A stretch of 64,000 nt of DNA from Streptomyces alboniger (GCF_008704395.1 NZ_CP023695.1:3472001-3536000), one strand, 5' to 3'; counted from the first letter of the stretch, positions 16,877-24,911 are shown. The notes: generated from the letters alone by a model not told the origin. Numbers and translations are program-made.

Positions 16877-18477
16877 CGGCCGTCGCGAACGCATCGGCGA
16901 TCACCCCCGTCCTCGTACGCCTGAAGCTGTCGCTGCTGCGCAACGGCCTGCGGCAGTCGGCCGGGCGCCGGGCCGCCTACATCGCCTCGGTCGGCTTCGC
17001 CCTCCTCTTCGCCGCGCTCCAGCTCCTCGGCCTGATCGCGCTGCGCGGCAACCCGCACGCCGCCACCGTGTGCGTACTCCTCGTCGCGGTCCTCGCGCTC
17101 GGCTGGGCGGTCATGCCGCTGTTCTTCCCGAGCGGCGACGAGACCCTCGACCCGACCCGCCTGGTGATGCTGCCGCTGCGGCCCCGGCCGCTGGTGCGGG
17201 CGCTCCTCGTGGCGTCGCTGGTCGGCATCGGTCCGCTGTTCACGCTCTGCCTCGCCGTCGGCGCGACCATCGCGCTCGCCCGCGGCGCGGCGGCCGCGGT
17301 CACCGGCGTCCTCGCGACCGCGCTCACCGTCCTGACCTGCGTGACCCTCGCCCGCGCGGTCGCCGCCGCCAACATCCGCCTGCTCACCAGCCGCAAGGGC
17401 CGTGACCTCGCGGTCCTGAGCGGCCTGCTCATCGCGCTCGGCGCGCAGGCCGTCAACTTCGGCGCCCAGAAGCTCGGTTCGTCCGGGCTCTCCACGCTCG
17501 ACCCGGCGGCGGCCGTCGTGCGGTGGATCCCCCCGGCGGCGGCGCTCGGCGCGGTGGACTCCGTGAGCGAGGGCTCGTACGCGACCGGCGCGGCGCAACT
17601 CTTCCTCTCCGCCGCCGCCTTGGTGGCGCTCCTCGCTCTCTGGCAGCACAGCCTGACCCGCCTGATGACGACACCGGACGGCTCGACACTGGCGGCCGCG
17701 GAGCCGGAGAAGGGCACCTCACGCGCCTCGGGCGCCCTCGGCGGGCTGCTCCCCGCCGGGCGCACCGGCACCGTCATGGAACGCGGCCTGCGGTACGTCC
17801 GGCGCGACCCGAAGACGAAGGCGGCCTGGGTGACGTCCCTGGCCATCGGCCTGATCGTGCCGCTCTTCAACGCCCTCCAGGGCACGGGATCGGTGTACTT
17901 CGCGTGCTTCGCGGCGGGGATGCTCGGGATCCTCATGTACAACCAGTTCGGCCAGGACACCTCGGCGTTCTGGATGGTGGCGATGACGATCTCCTCGACC
18001 CGCGACGCGTACGTGGAGCTGCGGGGCCGCGCCCTGGCGCTGCTGGTGATCACCCTCCCGTACGCCACGCTGGTCACCGTCCTCACCACGGCGGTGCTCG
18101 GTGACTGGCCCGCCCTGCCGGAGGTCCTCGGGCTCTCCTTCGCGCTGCTCGGCGCGATGCTGGCGACGGGCGCCTGGTCCTCGGCCCGGTTCCCGTACTC
18201 GATCCCGCAGGAGGGCTACAAGAACGTGGCCCCCGGCCAGGCGGGCCTCGCCTGGATCTCCATCTTCGGCGGGATGGTCGCGGCGGCCCTGCTGTGCGCC
18301 CCGGTCCTCGCCCTCACGATCTGGCTGCACGCCTCGGCCGCCGACTCCTGGAGCTGGCTCCTGCTTCCCCTGGGCGCGGCGTACGGCTGGGCGCTCTCGG
18401 AGGGCGGGCTGCGCCTCTCGGCGCCGCGTCTCGCCCGCAGCCTCCCGGAGATCCTCACGGCGGTCAGCAAGGGCTGA
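16873..18477 (+). CDS. ABC transporter permease
   Basis: This 534-residue integral membrane protein has about 12 hydrophobic segments, including AAYIASVGFALLFAALQLLG near the N-terminus and LLCAPVLALTIWLHA near the C-terminus. It is translationally coupled (ATGA) to the ATPase gene, so the two form one transporter. There is no clear substrate signature. Related permeases in Streptomyces are annotated as ABC-2 type or simply transport proteins. Confidence 0.85.
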   Translation: MTAVANASAITPVLVRLKLSLLRNGLRQSAGRRAAYIASVGFALLFAALQLLGLIALRGNPHAATVCVLLVAVLALGWAVMPLFFPSGDETLDPTRLVMLPLRPRPLVRALLVASLVGIGPLFTLCLAVGATIALARGAAAAVTGVLATALTVLTCVTLARAVAAANIRLLTSRKGRDLAVLSGLLIALGAQAVNFGAQKLGSSGLSTLDPAAAVVRWIPPAAALGAVDSVSEGSYATGAAQLFLSAAALVALLALWQHSLTRLMTTPDGSTLAAAEPEKGTSRASGALGGLLPAGRTGTVMERGLRYVRRDPKTKAAWVTSLAIGLIVPLFNALQGTGSVYFACFAAGMLGILMYNQFGQDTSAFWMVAMTISSTRDAYVELRGRALALLVITLPYATLVTVLTTAVLGDWPALPEVLGLSFALLGAMLATGAWSSARFPYSIPQEGYKNVAPGQAGLAWISIFGGMVAAALLCAPVLALTIWLHASAADSWSWLLLPLGAAYGWALSEGGLRLSAPRLARSLPEILTAVSKG

Positions 18478-18610
18478 CAGCGGGGCCGGCAAGGAGCGCC
18501 GACAACGGGGCCGGCCACCGACCGATGACTTTCTCGGCTCCCGCCGGTCAAATGTGTCGTCAGTTGCTCAACGAGGTGCACGAGATGCACGAGATACCTG
18601 GAGACCCGAC

Positions 18611-19183
18611 ATGCGCACCCTGATCAGCTCTGCCTTCGTCTCGCTCGACGGCGTCGTGGAGGCCCCCGGCGGCGAACCCGGCTACCGGAACTCGGGGTGG
18701 ACCTTCAAGGACATCGAGTTCCTCCCGGAGGCGTTCGAGATCAAGGGCCGTGAGCAGGAGGAAGCCACCGCGATACTGCTCGGCCGGGTCAGCTACGAGG
18801 CGTTCAGCCCGGTCTGGCCCAGCATGGAGGACTTCGCCTCCTACAAGACGATGCCCAAGTACGTCGTCTCCACCACCCTCGGCGAGGGCGACCTGGTGTC
18901 GGACTGGGGCGACACCACGATCCTGCGCTCGCTGGACGAGGTGGCCGCGCTGAAGGAGACCGAGGGCGGCCCGATCATCATGCACGGCAGCGCCGACCTC
19001 AACCGCGCCCTGTCGGACGCCGGCCTGATCGACCGCTACCACCTGCTGGTCTTCCCGCTGCTGCTCGGCGCGGGCAAGCGGCTGTTCAGCGACACGGACA
19101 AGGACAAGCAGCAGCTGAAGCTGGTCGAGCACGCGGCGTACGCCAACGGCCTCCAGCTGAACGTCCTCGACGTCGTCCGCTGA
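18611..19183 (+). CDS. Dihydrofolate reductase/RibD C-terminal-type reductase
   Basis: This 190-residue NADPH-binding protein has the fold of the RibD C-terminal domain (MRTLISSAFVSLDGVVEAPGG, AILLGRVSYEAFSPVW, PIIMHGSADLNRALSDAGLID, LLLGAGKRLF). Such stand-alone proteins are usually called dihydrofolate reductase family proteins. The true substrate is not evident; classical folate-reductase residues are not conserved. It stands alone, 133 bp after the ABC permease. Confidence 0.88.
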   Translation: MRTLISSAFVSLDGVVEAPGGEPGYRNSGWTFKDIEFLPEAFEIKGREQEEATAILLGRVSYEAFSPVWPSMEDFASYKTMPKYVVSTTLGEGDLVSDWGDTTILRSLDEVAALKETEGGPIIMHGSADLNRALSDAGLIDRYHLLVFPLLLGAGKRLFSDTDKDKQQLKLVEHAAYANGLQLNVLDVVR

Positions 19184-19561
19184 CGCAGACGACCCGCGAG
19201 CCGTGGTTCCTGCCGCACCGGACGGGCCGGGCGGAGGAAGCCGGCCGGACGTACCGGCGGCTCGCGGGTCGGGTGACTGCTTGGGAATAGGGCCGGCTGC
19301 ACACACCACACGTGCGGGTCCGGCGCCGAATTCGAGTTGCGACGACGGGCCGCTAGCCCGCAGTCACCTCACGCGTCCGGTTTCGATACATCTGCCGAAC
19401 CACCTCCCTTCTCGTGTGCACGCCAGCCTAGGAACCGCCCCTCGCGCCGCACAACCCAATTTCCGCGCACCGCCGAATCCCTCCGACTTCCGGGAATTCG
19501 CTGTGGGCTGCGTCACGTTCGAGTTGAATGATCTGAGGACACGGTCTGTAGGGGGTTCGGG
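19184..19561. other. Intergenic region with long inverted repeat
   Basis: This 378-bp gap begins with a long inverted repeat: GACCCGCGAGCCG (19191-19203) and its exact complement CGGCTCGCGGGTC (19258-19270), with inner partial pairing (GGTTCCT with AGGAAGCC). Folded as RNA it would make an approximately 80-nt structure, probably the terminator of the RibD-like gene. The remainder is the upstream region of the PAS gene and holds nothing else I can assign. Confidence 0.5.
19191..19270 (+). terminator. Long stem-loop after the RibD-like gene
   Basis: The perfect 13-bp arms GACCCGCGAGCCG and CGGCTCGCGGGTC lie 8 nt after the stop codon and enclose a GC-rich loop with internal pairing. There is no U-tract, as is usual for Streptomyces terminators. 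Confidence 0.55.
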
Positions 19562-20935
19562 GTGAGTGCTGCGCGGCAGAGCGGAACTACTGACGAACTG
19601 GGCCCTGAAGAGCCCGAGCCCGGCGGGGCGGAGCTGCTCGCGGCGTTGCTGGACGGGATGGACGCGGCGCTGTGCGCGTTCGACGCCGACGGTGTGGTGA
19701 CGCACTGGAACCGCGAGGCGGAGCGGGTTCTCGGGTGGTCGGCGGCGGAGGCCGTCGGGCGGCGGGGCTTCTCCGGGTGGGCCGTGCGGCCCGCCGACGC
19801 CGGGGAGGTCGAGGGGCGGCTGCTGTCCGCGATGGACGCGCCGGGGCGGCAGGTGCACGAGTTCGCGCTGGTGACCAAGGACGGCGGGCGGGTCCTCGTA
19901 CGGATGCAGTCCGCGGCCGTGCGCGGCGGGGACGGGAAGCCCGCGGGGGTGTACTGCGCCTTCAGCGAGGTCCACGCGCAGATAGACCTGGAGCGGTCCA
20001 TCGCCCTGAGCGAGGCGCTCTTCGAGAACGCCACCTGGGGCGTGGTGCTCGTCGACGCGGATCTGCGGCCCGCCGTGGTGAACGAACACGCGGCCCGCGC
20101 CCTGGGCGTGGGGCGTACGGCGGTCCTCGGGCGGCCCCTCGCCGATCTGCTCGGGCAGGGCGTCGAGGAGCTGGAGAGCGCGCTGGCCCACGTGCTCGCC
20201 GAGGGGGCGCCGCCCGCACCCGCCGAGCTGTGGGTGTCGGTGCGGGCCGGGGACGGCCAGGAGGACGGTTTCGAGCGGCGGTGCTGGCGCAGCGGCTTTC
20301 TGCGGCTGGCCTCCCCGCTGGCGGAGGAGCCGGTGCCGCTGGGCGTCGGCTGGCTCTTCCAGGACGTGACGGAGGCGAAGCTGACGGAGCAGGAGGCCTC
20401 GCAGCTGCGCTTCCGCTCCCAGCAGCTGCACCGTGCGGCGCGGGCCGCCGCCGAGTGCGAGGACCCCATGGAGGCGGCCACCGTCCAGCTCGACTTCGCG
20501 CTCGCCGGGTTCGCCGATCACGCGCTGGTGGATCTGCTGGCGGGTGAGGAGCCGGTGCGGCTGGTGCGGGTCGCGGCGACGCCCGCGGGGCCGCCGGGGC
20601 CGTGCCTTCCGGTGACCATGGCGGGCATCCCGGTGCGCTATCCCGAGGGGCATCCGGCGCCGCAGTGCGCGGAGCGGGCGGGGTCGGTCCGGGCCAGCGC
20701 GGGGGCGGCCTCGGCGGAGCGGGCCCGCGCGTGGGCGAGCGCCCGGCAGTGGCCGGAGGACTCCGTGCACGCCTTGTGCGCGGTGCTGCGCAGCCGGGGG
20801 CGGACGCTGGGCGTGGTGACGTTTCTACGAGGGGCGGGGCGGGGGCAGTTCGAGCGGGCGGACGCGGTGTACGCGGAGAGTGTCGCCGCGCGGGTCGCGG
20901 CCTCGCTTGATCTGGCCGGGGGGCCTGGGGGGTGA
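19562..20935 (+). CDS. PAS-PAS-GAF sensor protein without output domain
   Basis: This 457-residue protein contains a PAS domain at about 23-135 (MDAALCAFDADGVVTHWNREAERVLGW), a second at about 145-275 (LFENATWGVVLVDADLRPAVVNEHAARALGV), and a GAF-like domain at about 290-450. In Streptomyces this architecture usually ends in a PP2C (SpoIIE) phosphatase; here the frame stops after the GAF region, so the protein may act as a partner or be a shortened paralogue. The start is GTG. The gene ends just before a tandem repeat block, convergent with the SIS gene. Confidence 0.82.
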   Translation: MSAARQSGTTDELGPEEPEPGGAELLAALLDGMDAALCAFDADGVVTHWNREAERVLGWSAAEAVGRRGFSGWAVRPADAGEVEGRLLSAMDAPGRQVHEFALVTKDGGRVLVRMQSAAVRGGDGKPAGVYCAFSEVHAQIDLERSIALSEALFENATWGVVLVDADLRPAVVNEHAARALGVGRTAVLGRPLADLLGQGVEELESALAHVLAEGAPPAPAELWVSVRAGDGQEDGFERRCWRSGFLRLASPLAEEPVPLGVGWLFQDVTEAKLTEQEASQLRFRSQQLHRAARAAAECEDPMEAATVQLDFALAGFADHALVDLLAGEEPVRLVRVAATPAGPPGPCLPVTMAGIPVRYPEGHPAPQCAERAGSVRASAGAASAERARAWASARQWPEDSVHALCAVLRSRGRTLGVVTFLRGAGRGQFERADAVYAESVAARVAASLDLAGGPGG

Positions 20936-20936
20936 G

Positions 20937-20990
20937 GGCTCGGGTGCTGGTGGCTCAGGTGCTGCCTGCTCGGGTGCTCGTGGCTCGGCA
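20937..20990 (+). repeat. Tandem 14-16-nt repeat after the PAS gene
   Basis: Three and a half copies of a GGCTCGGGTGCTGGT-like unit follow the stop codon (20937-20951, 20952-20967, 20968-20981, partial copy to 20990). It lies between convergent genes. Confidence 0.7.
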
Positions 20991-21046
20991 AGAACCTTTC
21001 CCACCCACCCGTTTGCCCCGCGCTTCACCGCTCGGTAGGGGCCTCC

Positions 21047-21811
21047 TCAACGCCGATAGAAGATTCGGTCCCCGTACTCCTGGAAGACCCGGCCGTTCCA
21101 GTCGTGGCCCCCGTCCACGTTCCCCGAACGGAGCAGCGGCGGCTGGATGCCTCGCGAGGTCAGTTGTTCGACGGCGGACGCGGTCATCGCCTGCATGAGC
21201 GCGTTCGTCACGACGCCGGACGCGGGACCGAACGGCGCGTCGACCCCGTCGAGGGAAAGCTCCGCGTCCCCCACCGCGATCTTGGAGTCGACCACGAGGT
21301 CGCAGTGGTCCTTGAGGAAGGTCCCGGAGACGTGCCGCGAGCGGGTCTCCGTCGCGTACGCCACGGAGGTCACCCCGATGACCTTCAGGCCGAGCGCGCG
21401 GGCGTTCATCGCCATCTCCACCGGCAGGGAGTTGCGCCCCGACAGCGAGATGATCACGAGTACGTCGCCGGGGCGGGCCGGGGAGGAGTCGAGCACGGCG
21501 CCCGCGAGGCCGTCGACGCGCTCCAGGGCGGAGCCCAGCGTCGCGGGCATCACGTCGACGCCGACCACGCCGGGCACGGCGAGGAGGTTCATCAGGGCGA
21601 GGCCGCCCGCGCGGTAGACGACGTCCTGCGCGGCGAGCGAGGAGTGCCCGGCGCCGAAGGCGAACAGGCGCCCGCCGGACGCGACCGCGTCGGCGAGCAG
21701 GGTGCCGGCCTCCGCGATGGTTCCGGACTCCTCGTCGCGGACCCGCTGGAGCAGGTCGATGGCGGCGTCGAAATACTGACCGGCCAGCTTGCTCTCGCTC
21801 TTGGAGCTCAT
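21047..21811 (-). CDS. SIS-domain aminosugar-phosphate enzyme (SCO4393-like)
   Basis: This 254-residue sugar isomerase-domain protein has phosphosugar-binding segments LFAFGAGHSSLAAQDVVYRAGG and VLVIISLSGRNSLPVEMAMNAR. The C-terminal region VTNALMQAMTASAVEQL is typical of the N-acetylmuramate-6-phosphate etherase-like branch. From memory, the S. coelicolor protein in the same position, divergent from dmdR1, has been tied to toxicity of N-acetylglucosamine 6-phosphate; I take the same role here as likely but unproven. In-frame ATG and GTG codons at 21817 and 21820 are alternative starts. Confidence 0.85.
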   Translation of the reverse strand: MSSKSESKLAGQYFDAAIDLLQRVRDEESGTIAEAGTLLADAVASGGRLFAFGAGHSSLAAQDVVYRAGGLALMNLLAVPGVVGVDVMPATLGSALERVDGLAGAVLDSSPARPGDVLVIISLSGRNSLPVEMAMNARALGLKVIGVTSVAYATETRSRHVSGTFLKDHCDLVVDSKIAVGDAELSLDGVDAPFGPASGVVTNALMQAMTASAVEQLTSRGIQPPLLRSGNVDGGHDWNGRVFQEYGDRIFYRR

Positions 21812-21853
21812 TCGCATCACGTTGCGGTCTGGACCAGCGCCCTGTCAACACGG

Positions 21854-22633
21854 TCACCGGACGTCCCGGGGCGGGTTTTCCCACGGCGCGACACGGTTGT
21901 CAGTGGTATGCGTCAGAATTGAGGGCAGGGCCAGCGCACGAGCGAATTCTGAGGGGCACCCATGTCGGGGCTGATTGACACCACTGAGATGTATTTGCGC
22001 ACCATCCTCGAGTTGGAGGAGGAAGGTGTGGTCCCCATGCGCGCCCGGATCGCCGAGCGGCTCGACCAGAGCGGACCGACGGTGAGCCAGACCGTGGCGC
22101 GGATGGAGCGCGACGGCCTGGTGGCGGTCGCCAGCGACCGCCACCTGGAGCTCACCGAGGAGGGCCGCCGTCTGGCCACCCGTGTGATGCGCAAGCACCG
22201 CCTGGCGGAGTGCCTGCTCGTCGACGTGATCGGGCTCGAATGGGAGCAGGTGCACGCCGAGGCGTGCCGCTGGGAGCACGTGATGAGCGAGGCCGTGGAG
22301 CGCCGCGTCCTCGAACTGCTGCGTCACCCCACCGAGTCTCCGTACGGCAACCCGATCCCGGGTCTTGAGGAGCTGGGCGAGAAGGACGGCGCGGACCCGT
22401 TCCTGGACGAGGGCATGGTCTCCCTGACGGAGCTGGACCCGGGCACCGAGGGCAAGACGGTCGTCGTGCGCCGTATCGGCGAGCCGATCCAGACGGACGC
22501 CCAGCTGATGTACACGCTGCGGCGGGCCGGTGTGCAGCCGGGCTCGGTGGTGAGCGTGACGGAGTCGCCGGGTGGCGTGCTCGTGGGCAGCAGCGGCGAG
22601 GCCGCCGAGCTGTCCTCGGAGATCGCCTCGCAC
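21854..22633 (-). CDS. Antisense ORF opposite dmdR1 (possible adm)
   Basis: A 259-residue frame runs opposite almost all of dmdR1 and through its upstream region. The translation is rich in His, Arg, Leu and Ala with no recognised domain, and by itself looks like a shadow of a high-GC gene. I list it only because, from memory, the antisense frame of dmdR1 in S. coelicolor (adm) was reported to be expressed and to affect siderophore and antibiotic production. The start would be GTG with no clear ribosome binding site. Confidence 0.3.
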   Translation of the reverse strand: MRGDLRGQLGGLAAAAHEHATRRLRHAHHRARLHTGPPQRVHQLGVRLDRLADTAHDDRLALGARVQLRQGDHALVQERVRAVLLAQLLKTRDRVAVRRLGGVTQQFEDAALHGLAHHVLPAARLGVHLLPFEPDHVDEQALRQAVLAHHTGGQTAALLGELQVAVAGDRHQAVALHPRHGLAHRRSALVEPLGDPGAHGDHTFLLQLEDGAQIHLSGVNQPRHGCPSEFARALALPSILTHTTDNRVAPWENPPRDVR

Positions 22634-22654
22634 GTCTTCGTCGCCAAGCGCTGA
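21962..22654 (+). CDS. dmdR1: Iron-dependent repressor, DtxR/IdeR family
   Basis: This 230-residue repressor binds DNA when loaded with Fe2+ and turns off siderophore and iron-uptake genes. It has an N-terminal winged helix (MRARIAERLDQSGPTVSQTVARMERDGL), a dimerisation/metal domain, and a C-terminal SH3-like domain (about 150-228). All DtxR metal ligands fall at the classical positions: M10, C102, E105 and H106 (primary site), and H79, E83 and H98 (ancillary site). It is divergent from the SIS gene and has an antisense frame. I see no clear iron box in its own upstream region. Confidence 0.95.
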   Translation: MSGLIDTTEMYLRTILELEEEGVVPMRARIAERLDQSGPTVSQTVARMERDGLVAVASDRHLELTEEGRRLATRVMRKHRLAECLLVDVIGLEWEQVHAEACRWEHVMSEAVERRVLELLRHPTESPYGNPIPGLEELGEKDGADPFLDEGMVSLTELDPGTEGKTVVVRRIGEPIQTDAQLMYTLRRAGVQPGSVVSVTESPGGVLVGSSGEAAELSSEIASHVFVAKR

Positions 22655-22730
22655 GCAAGCACTGAGCAGTGCTGAGCAGTGCTAAGCAAGCACTGAGCAA
22701 GCACTGAGCAAGCGCCGAGCCAGCACTGAG
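22648..22730 (+). repeat. Tandem 10-11-nt repeat overlapping the dmdR1 stop
   Basis: Eight consecutive copies of a GCACTGAGCAA-like unit start in the last codon of dmdR1. Adjoining units form hairpins: AGCACTG-AG-CAGTGCT and CAGTGCT-AAGCA-AGCACTG. The block may act as terminator or mRNA stabiliser, and would also face the start of the antisense ORF. Confidence 0.8.
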
Positions 22731-22774
22731 GGCACCGGCTTTCGAGCGCACCGCCACCGCATGCGGACACGGGC

Positions 22775-22805
22775 GTCAACTTCCGCTACTAGCGGGATAG
22801 TTGAC
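22775..22805. promoter_or_regulatory. Compound inverted repeat (operator candidate)
   Basis: The outer arms GTCAACT (22775-22781) and AGTTGAC (22799-22805) flank an inner dyad CCGCTA-C-TAGCGG (22783-22795), almost co-centred. The right outer arm overlaps the TTGACA hexamer, as expected for a repressor site on a promoter. Confidence 0.5.
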
Positions 22806-22833
22806 AGGGTTTCAAGATCTCCGTCAGATCTTG
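22801..22833 (+). promoter_or_regulatory. Candidate promoter with internal dyad
   Basis: A consensus -35 TTGACA (22801-22806) is followed 17 bp later by TCAGAT (22824-22829), a fair -10. Between and across them lies a perfect dyad CAAGATCT-CCGTC-AGATCTTG (22813-22833). Confidence 0.45.
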
Positions 22834-22835
22834 CG

Positions 22836-23030
22836 GAATCCAAGATTCAGTGTGCGGAACCGCAGCGCGCGAGCGTTTCGCGTGCGAGGCTGTCGCGAGA
22901 GGCATATGACTTGAGGGCTCTTGACCGTGTCGGCGCCGGGTCTGGCCGCGCGGCCGGAGAGGGGGCGGGAGGATGTGCCCGTCTGGTGAGCTTGGACGTG
23001 AGGGTCCCGGCGCCCGAGGGCGCCGGGACC
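22836..23030 (+). ncRNA. Candidate small RNA of about 190 nt
   Basis: This span runs from the expected start after the promoter at 22801-22829 to the hairpin at 23003-23030. No open frame with a ribosome binding site is convincing within it. It has internal GC-rich complementarity (for example GGCCGCGCGGCC). It matches no RNA family that I recognise; the evidence is only promoter-like and terminator-like boundaries. Confidence 0.3.
23003..23030. terminator. Perfect 13-bp-arm hairpin
   Basis: GGTCCCGGCGCCC, GA, GGGCGCCGGGACC form a very stable stem without a U-tract. It is a strong terminator candidate for rightward transcription from dmdR1 or from the promoter at 22801. Confidence 0.7.
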
Positions 23031-23281
23031 TGTCCTCCCCTGTGCTGACCCGGAGCCCCGAGCTCCCAGGGTCGTCCCCCACGGGCCGATGTCCCCGAGC
23101 GGCCCGCCTCCCGATGAAGATCTCCCCTCGGCCACGCCGGTCAATCCTTGAGCGTGGTCACCCGAACGAGGGGTGTTACCGGCAATCCCGCCGCTTTCGA
23201 AAGGGAGTTCGATAGCGTGCGGGGGTGTGGGGCAGGACCAGGCGTGGATCCCGAGCGGAATCTAGGGGGGTGCCAGGAAAC

Positions 23282-24145
23282 ATGGTGCGGCGCATCGACG
23301 TGACGGGCGCGGGTGGCGTACGCCTCGCCGCCTGGGAGTTCGCCGATCCTCCCAAGCTGAGGGAGGCCGAGGGGTCGCAGGGCGGGGTGCTCCTGCTGCA
23401 CGGCCTGATGGGCCGCGCCTCGCACTGGGCGGGCACCGCCCGCTGGCTCGCCGAGCGGCACCGCGCGGTCGCCCTCGACCAGCGCGGCCACGGGCAGAGC
23501 GAGAAGCCCCCGGAGGGCCCCTACACCCGCGAGGCCTACGTGGAGGACGCCGAGGCCGCCCTGGTGCAGCTCGGCCTCGCGCCCGCGGTCCTCATCGGGC
23601 ACTCCATGGGAGCGCTCACCGCCTGGCAGCTGGCCGCGCGCCGGCCCGACCTCGTCCGGGGTCTGATCATCTGCGACATGCGGGCCTCCGCGCTCGGCGC
23701 GGCCTCGCAGCGCGAGTGGGAGCACTGGTTCAAGTCGTGGCCGGTGCCGTTCGCGACCCTCGCCGACGTGCGCAAGTGGTTCGGCGAGGACGATCCCTGG
23801 GTGGAGCGGCCCAACCCCGCGCGGGGCGAGTTCTTCGCCGAGGTGATGGCCGAGGGCCCCGACGGCTGGCGGCCCGTGTTCGACCGCGCCCAGATGCTCA
23901 AGTCCCGCGAGACGTGGGTGCACGACGCGCACTGGGAGGAGCTGATCCAGGTCCGCTGCCCCGCGCTCGTCGTGCGCGGCCTGGACGGCGAGCTGGGCCG
24001 GGCCGAGTCCCAGGAGATGGTCCGCGTACTGCCCCGGGGGGAGTACGCGGAGGTGGCCGACGCGGGGCACCTCGTCCACTACGACCAGCCCAGCGAGTGG
24101 CGCGCGGCGGTCGAGCCGTTTCTGGACAGGGTCCTGGCGGGATAG
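23282..24145 (+). CDS. Alpha/beta hydrolase
   Basis: This 287-residue alpha/beta-hydrolase fold protein has an oxyanion segment LLLHGLMGRASHW, the nucleophile elbow GHSMGAL (Ser), and the catalytic His in ADAGHLVHYDQP; the acid is likely in RGLDGEL. It should be a cytosolic esterase, lipase or lactonase of unknown substrate. The start is uncertain: GTG 23270, ATG 23282 and GTG 23285 are all in frame, and AGGA sits 6 nt before the last. It is convergent with pdxH. Confidence 0.88.
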   Translation: MVRRIDVTGAGGVRLAAWEFADPPKLREAEGSQGGVLLLHGLMGRASHWAGTARWLAERHRAVALDQRGHGQSEKPPEGPYTREAYVEDAEAALVQLGLAPAVLIGHSMGALTAWQLAARRPDLVRGLIICDMRASALGAASQREWEHWFKSWPVPFATLADVRKWFGEDDPWVERPNPARGEFFAEVMAEGPDGWRPVFDRAQMLKSRETWVHDAHWEELIQVRCPALVVRGLDGELGRAESQEMVRVLPRGEYAEVADAGHLVHYDQPSEWRAAVEPFLDRVLAG

Positions 24146-24224
24146 GCGCGGCGCCCCGGGTGTGCCGTGCCGCCTGTCGTGGCCTTCGGCCTACTCGTCC
24201 TCGAACGCCGGACGGGCTAAACCC

Positions 24225-24911
24225 TCACGGGCTCAGGCGTTCCAGGTGCCAGTCCTTGCCGTCCGGCGTCCGGACGTAGCGCAGGCGGTCGTGGAGGCGG
24301 TTTCTGCGGCCCTGCCAGAACTCCACCTCGCGCGGGGTCACGCGGAAGCCGCCCCAGTTCGGGGGGACGGGGACCTGTTCGCCCTCGGGGTAGCGGGCCG
24401 CCAAGTCGGCGTACGCGCGGTCCAGTTCGGCCCGCGAGGTGAGGACGGACGACTGGGCGCTGGCCCAGGCGCCGAGCTGGGAGCCGTGCGGGCGGGTGCG
24501 GAAGTAGGCGACCGTCTCCTCGCGCCCGACGCGCTCCGCGGTGCCGGAGACGATGACCTGGCGGGCCATGGGGTGCCAGGGGAAGAGCAGCGAGACATGC
24601 GCGTTGGCGGCCAGCTCGTGGGCCTTGCGGGAGTCGTAGTTGGTGAAGAAGACGAAGCCCCGCTCGTCGAAGCCCTTCAGGAGCACCGTGCGGGAGCTGG
24701 GCCTGCCCTCGGCGTCGACGGTGGAGACGACCATGGCGTTCGGCTCGTGCACGGCGCCCGTGGCGGCCGCCGCCTCCTTGAACCAGAGCGCGAACTGTTC
24801 CATGGGGCCGGCGGGCAGCCCCGCCTCTTCGAGCCCCTCGGTGACGTACTGCTCGCGCATGAGGGCCGGCTCGGGGAACGGTCCGGAGAGAGAGGCACTG
24901 GAGTCGGTCAC
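24225..24911 (-). CDS. pdxH: Pyridoxamine 5'-phosphate oxidase
   Basis: This 228-residue FMN enzyme oxidises pyridoxine or pyridoxamine 5'-phosphate to pyridoxal phosphate, the last step of B6 salvage. Visible motifs are the FMN-binding [20 protein letters not shown], the phosphate-site [10 protein letters not shown], and the C-terminal signature [19 protein letters not shown] chose the GTG start giving VTDSSASL because it yields the normal family length; a longer frame exists upstream. It is divergent from the citrate synthase gene. Confidence 0.95.
   Translation of the reverse strand: MTDSSASLSGPFPEPALMREQYVTEGLEEAGLPAGPMEQFALWFKEAAAATGAVHEPNAMVVSTVDAEGRPSSRTVLLKGFDERGFVFFTNYDSRKAHELAANAHVSLLFPWHPMARQVIVSGTAERVGREETVAYFRTRPHGSQLGAWASAQSSVLTSRAELDRAYADLAARYPEGEQVPVPPNWGGFRVTPREVEFWQGRRNRLHDRLRYVRTPDGKDWHLERLSP

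Larger units (their letters stand above)
22655..23281. other. 627-bp structured intergenic region
   Basis: This is the longest stretch without a gene in the window. In order it holds the tail of the tandem repeat, a compound dyad (22775-22805), a TTGACA hexamer at 22801, a second dyad (22813-22833), an approximately 170-nt spacer, a perfect 13-bp-arm hairpin (23003-23030), and then about 250 bp of leader for the alpha/beta hydrolase. Short frames on both strands have no domain or ribosome binding site. The arrangement suits a small RNA. Confidence 0.5.

Noticed and set aside
21821..21961. An iron box (DmdR-binding site) between the SIS gene and dmdR1
   Set aside because: I looked for the 19-bp TTAGGTTAGGCTCACCTAA-like dyad and saw no convincing match.
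22761..23048. A 95-residue frame in the intergenic region after dmdR1
   Set aside because: No ribosome binding site, no domain, and it runs through the terminator hairpin.
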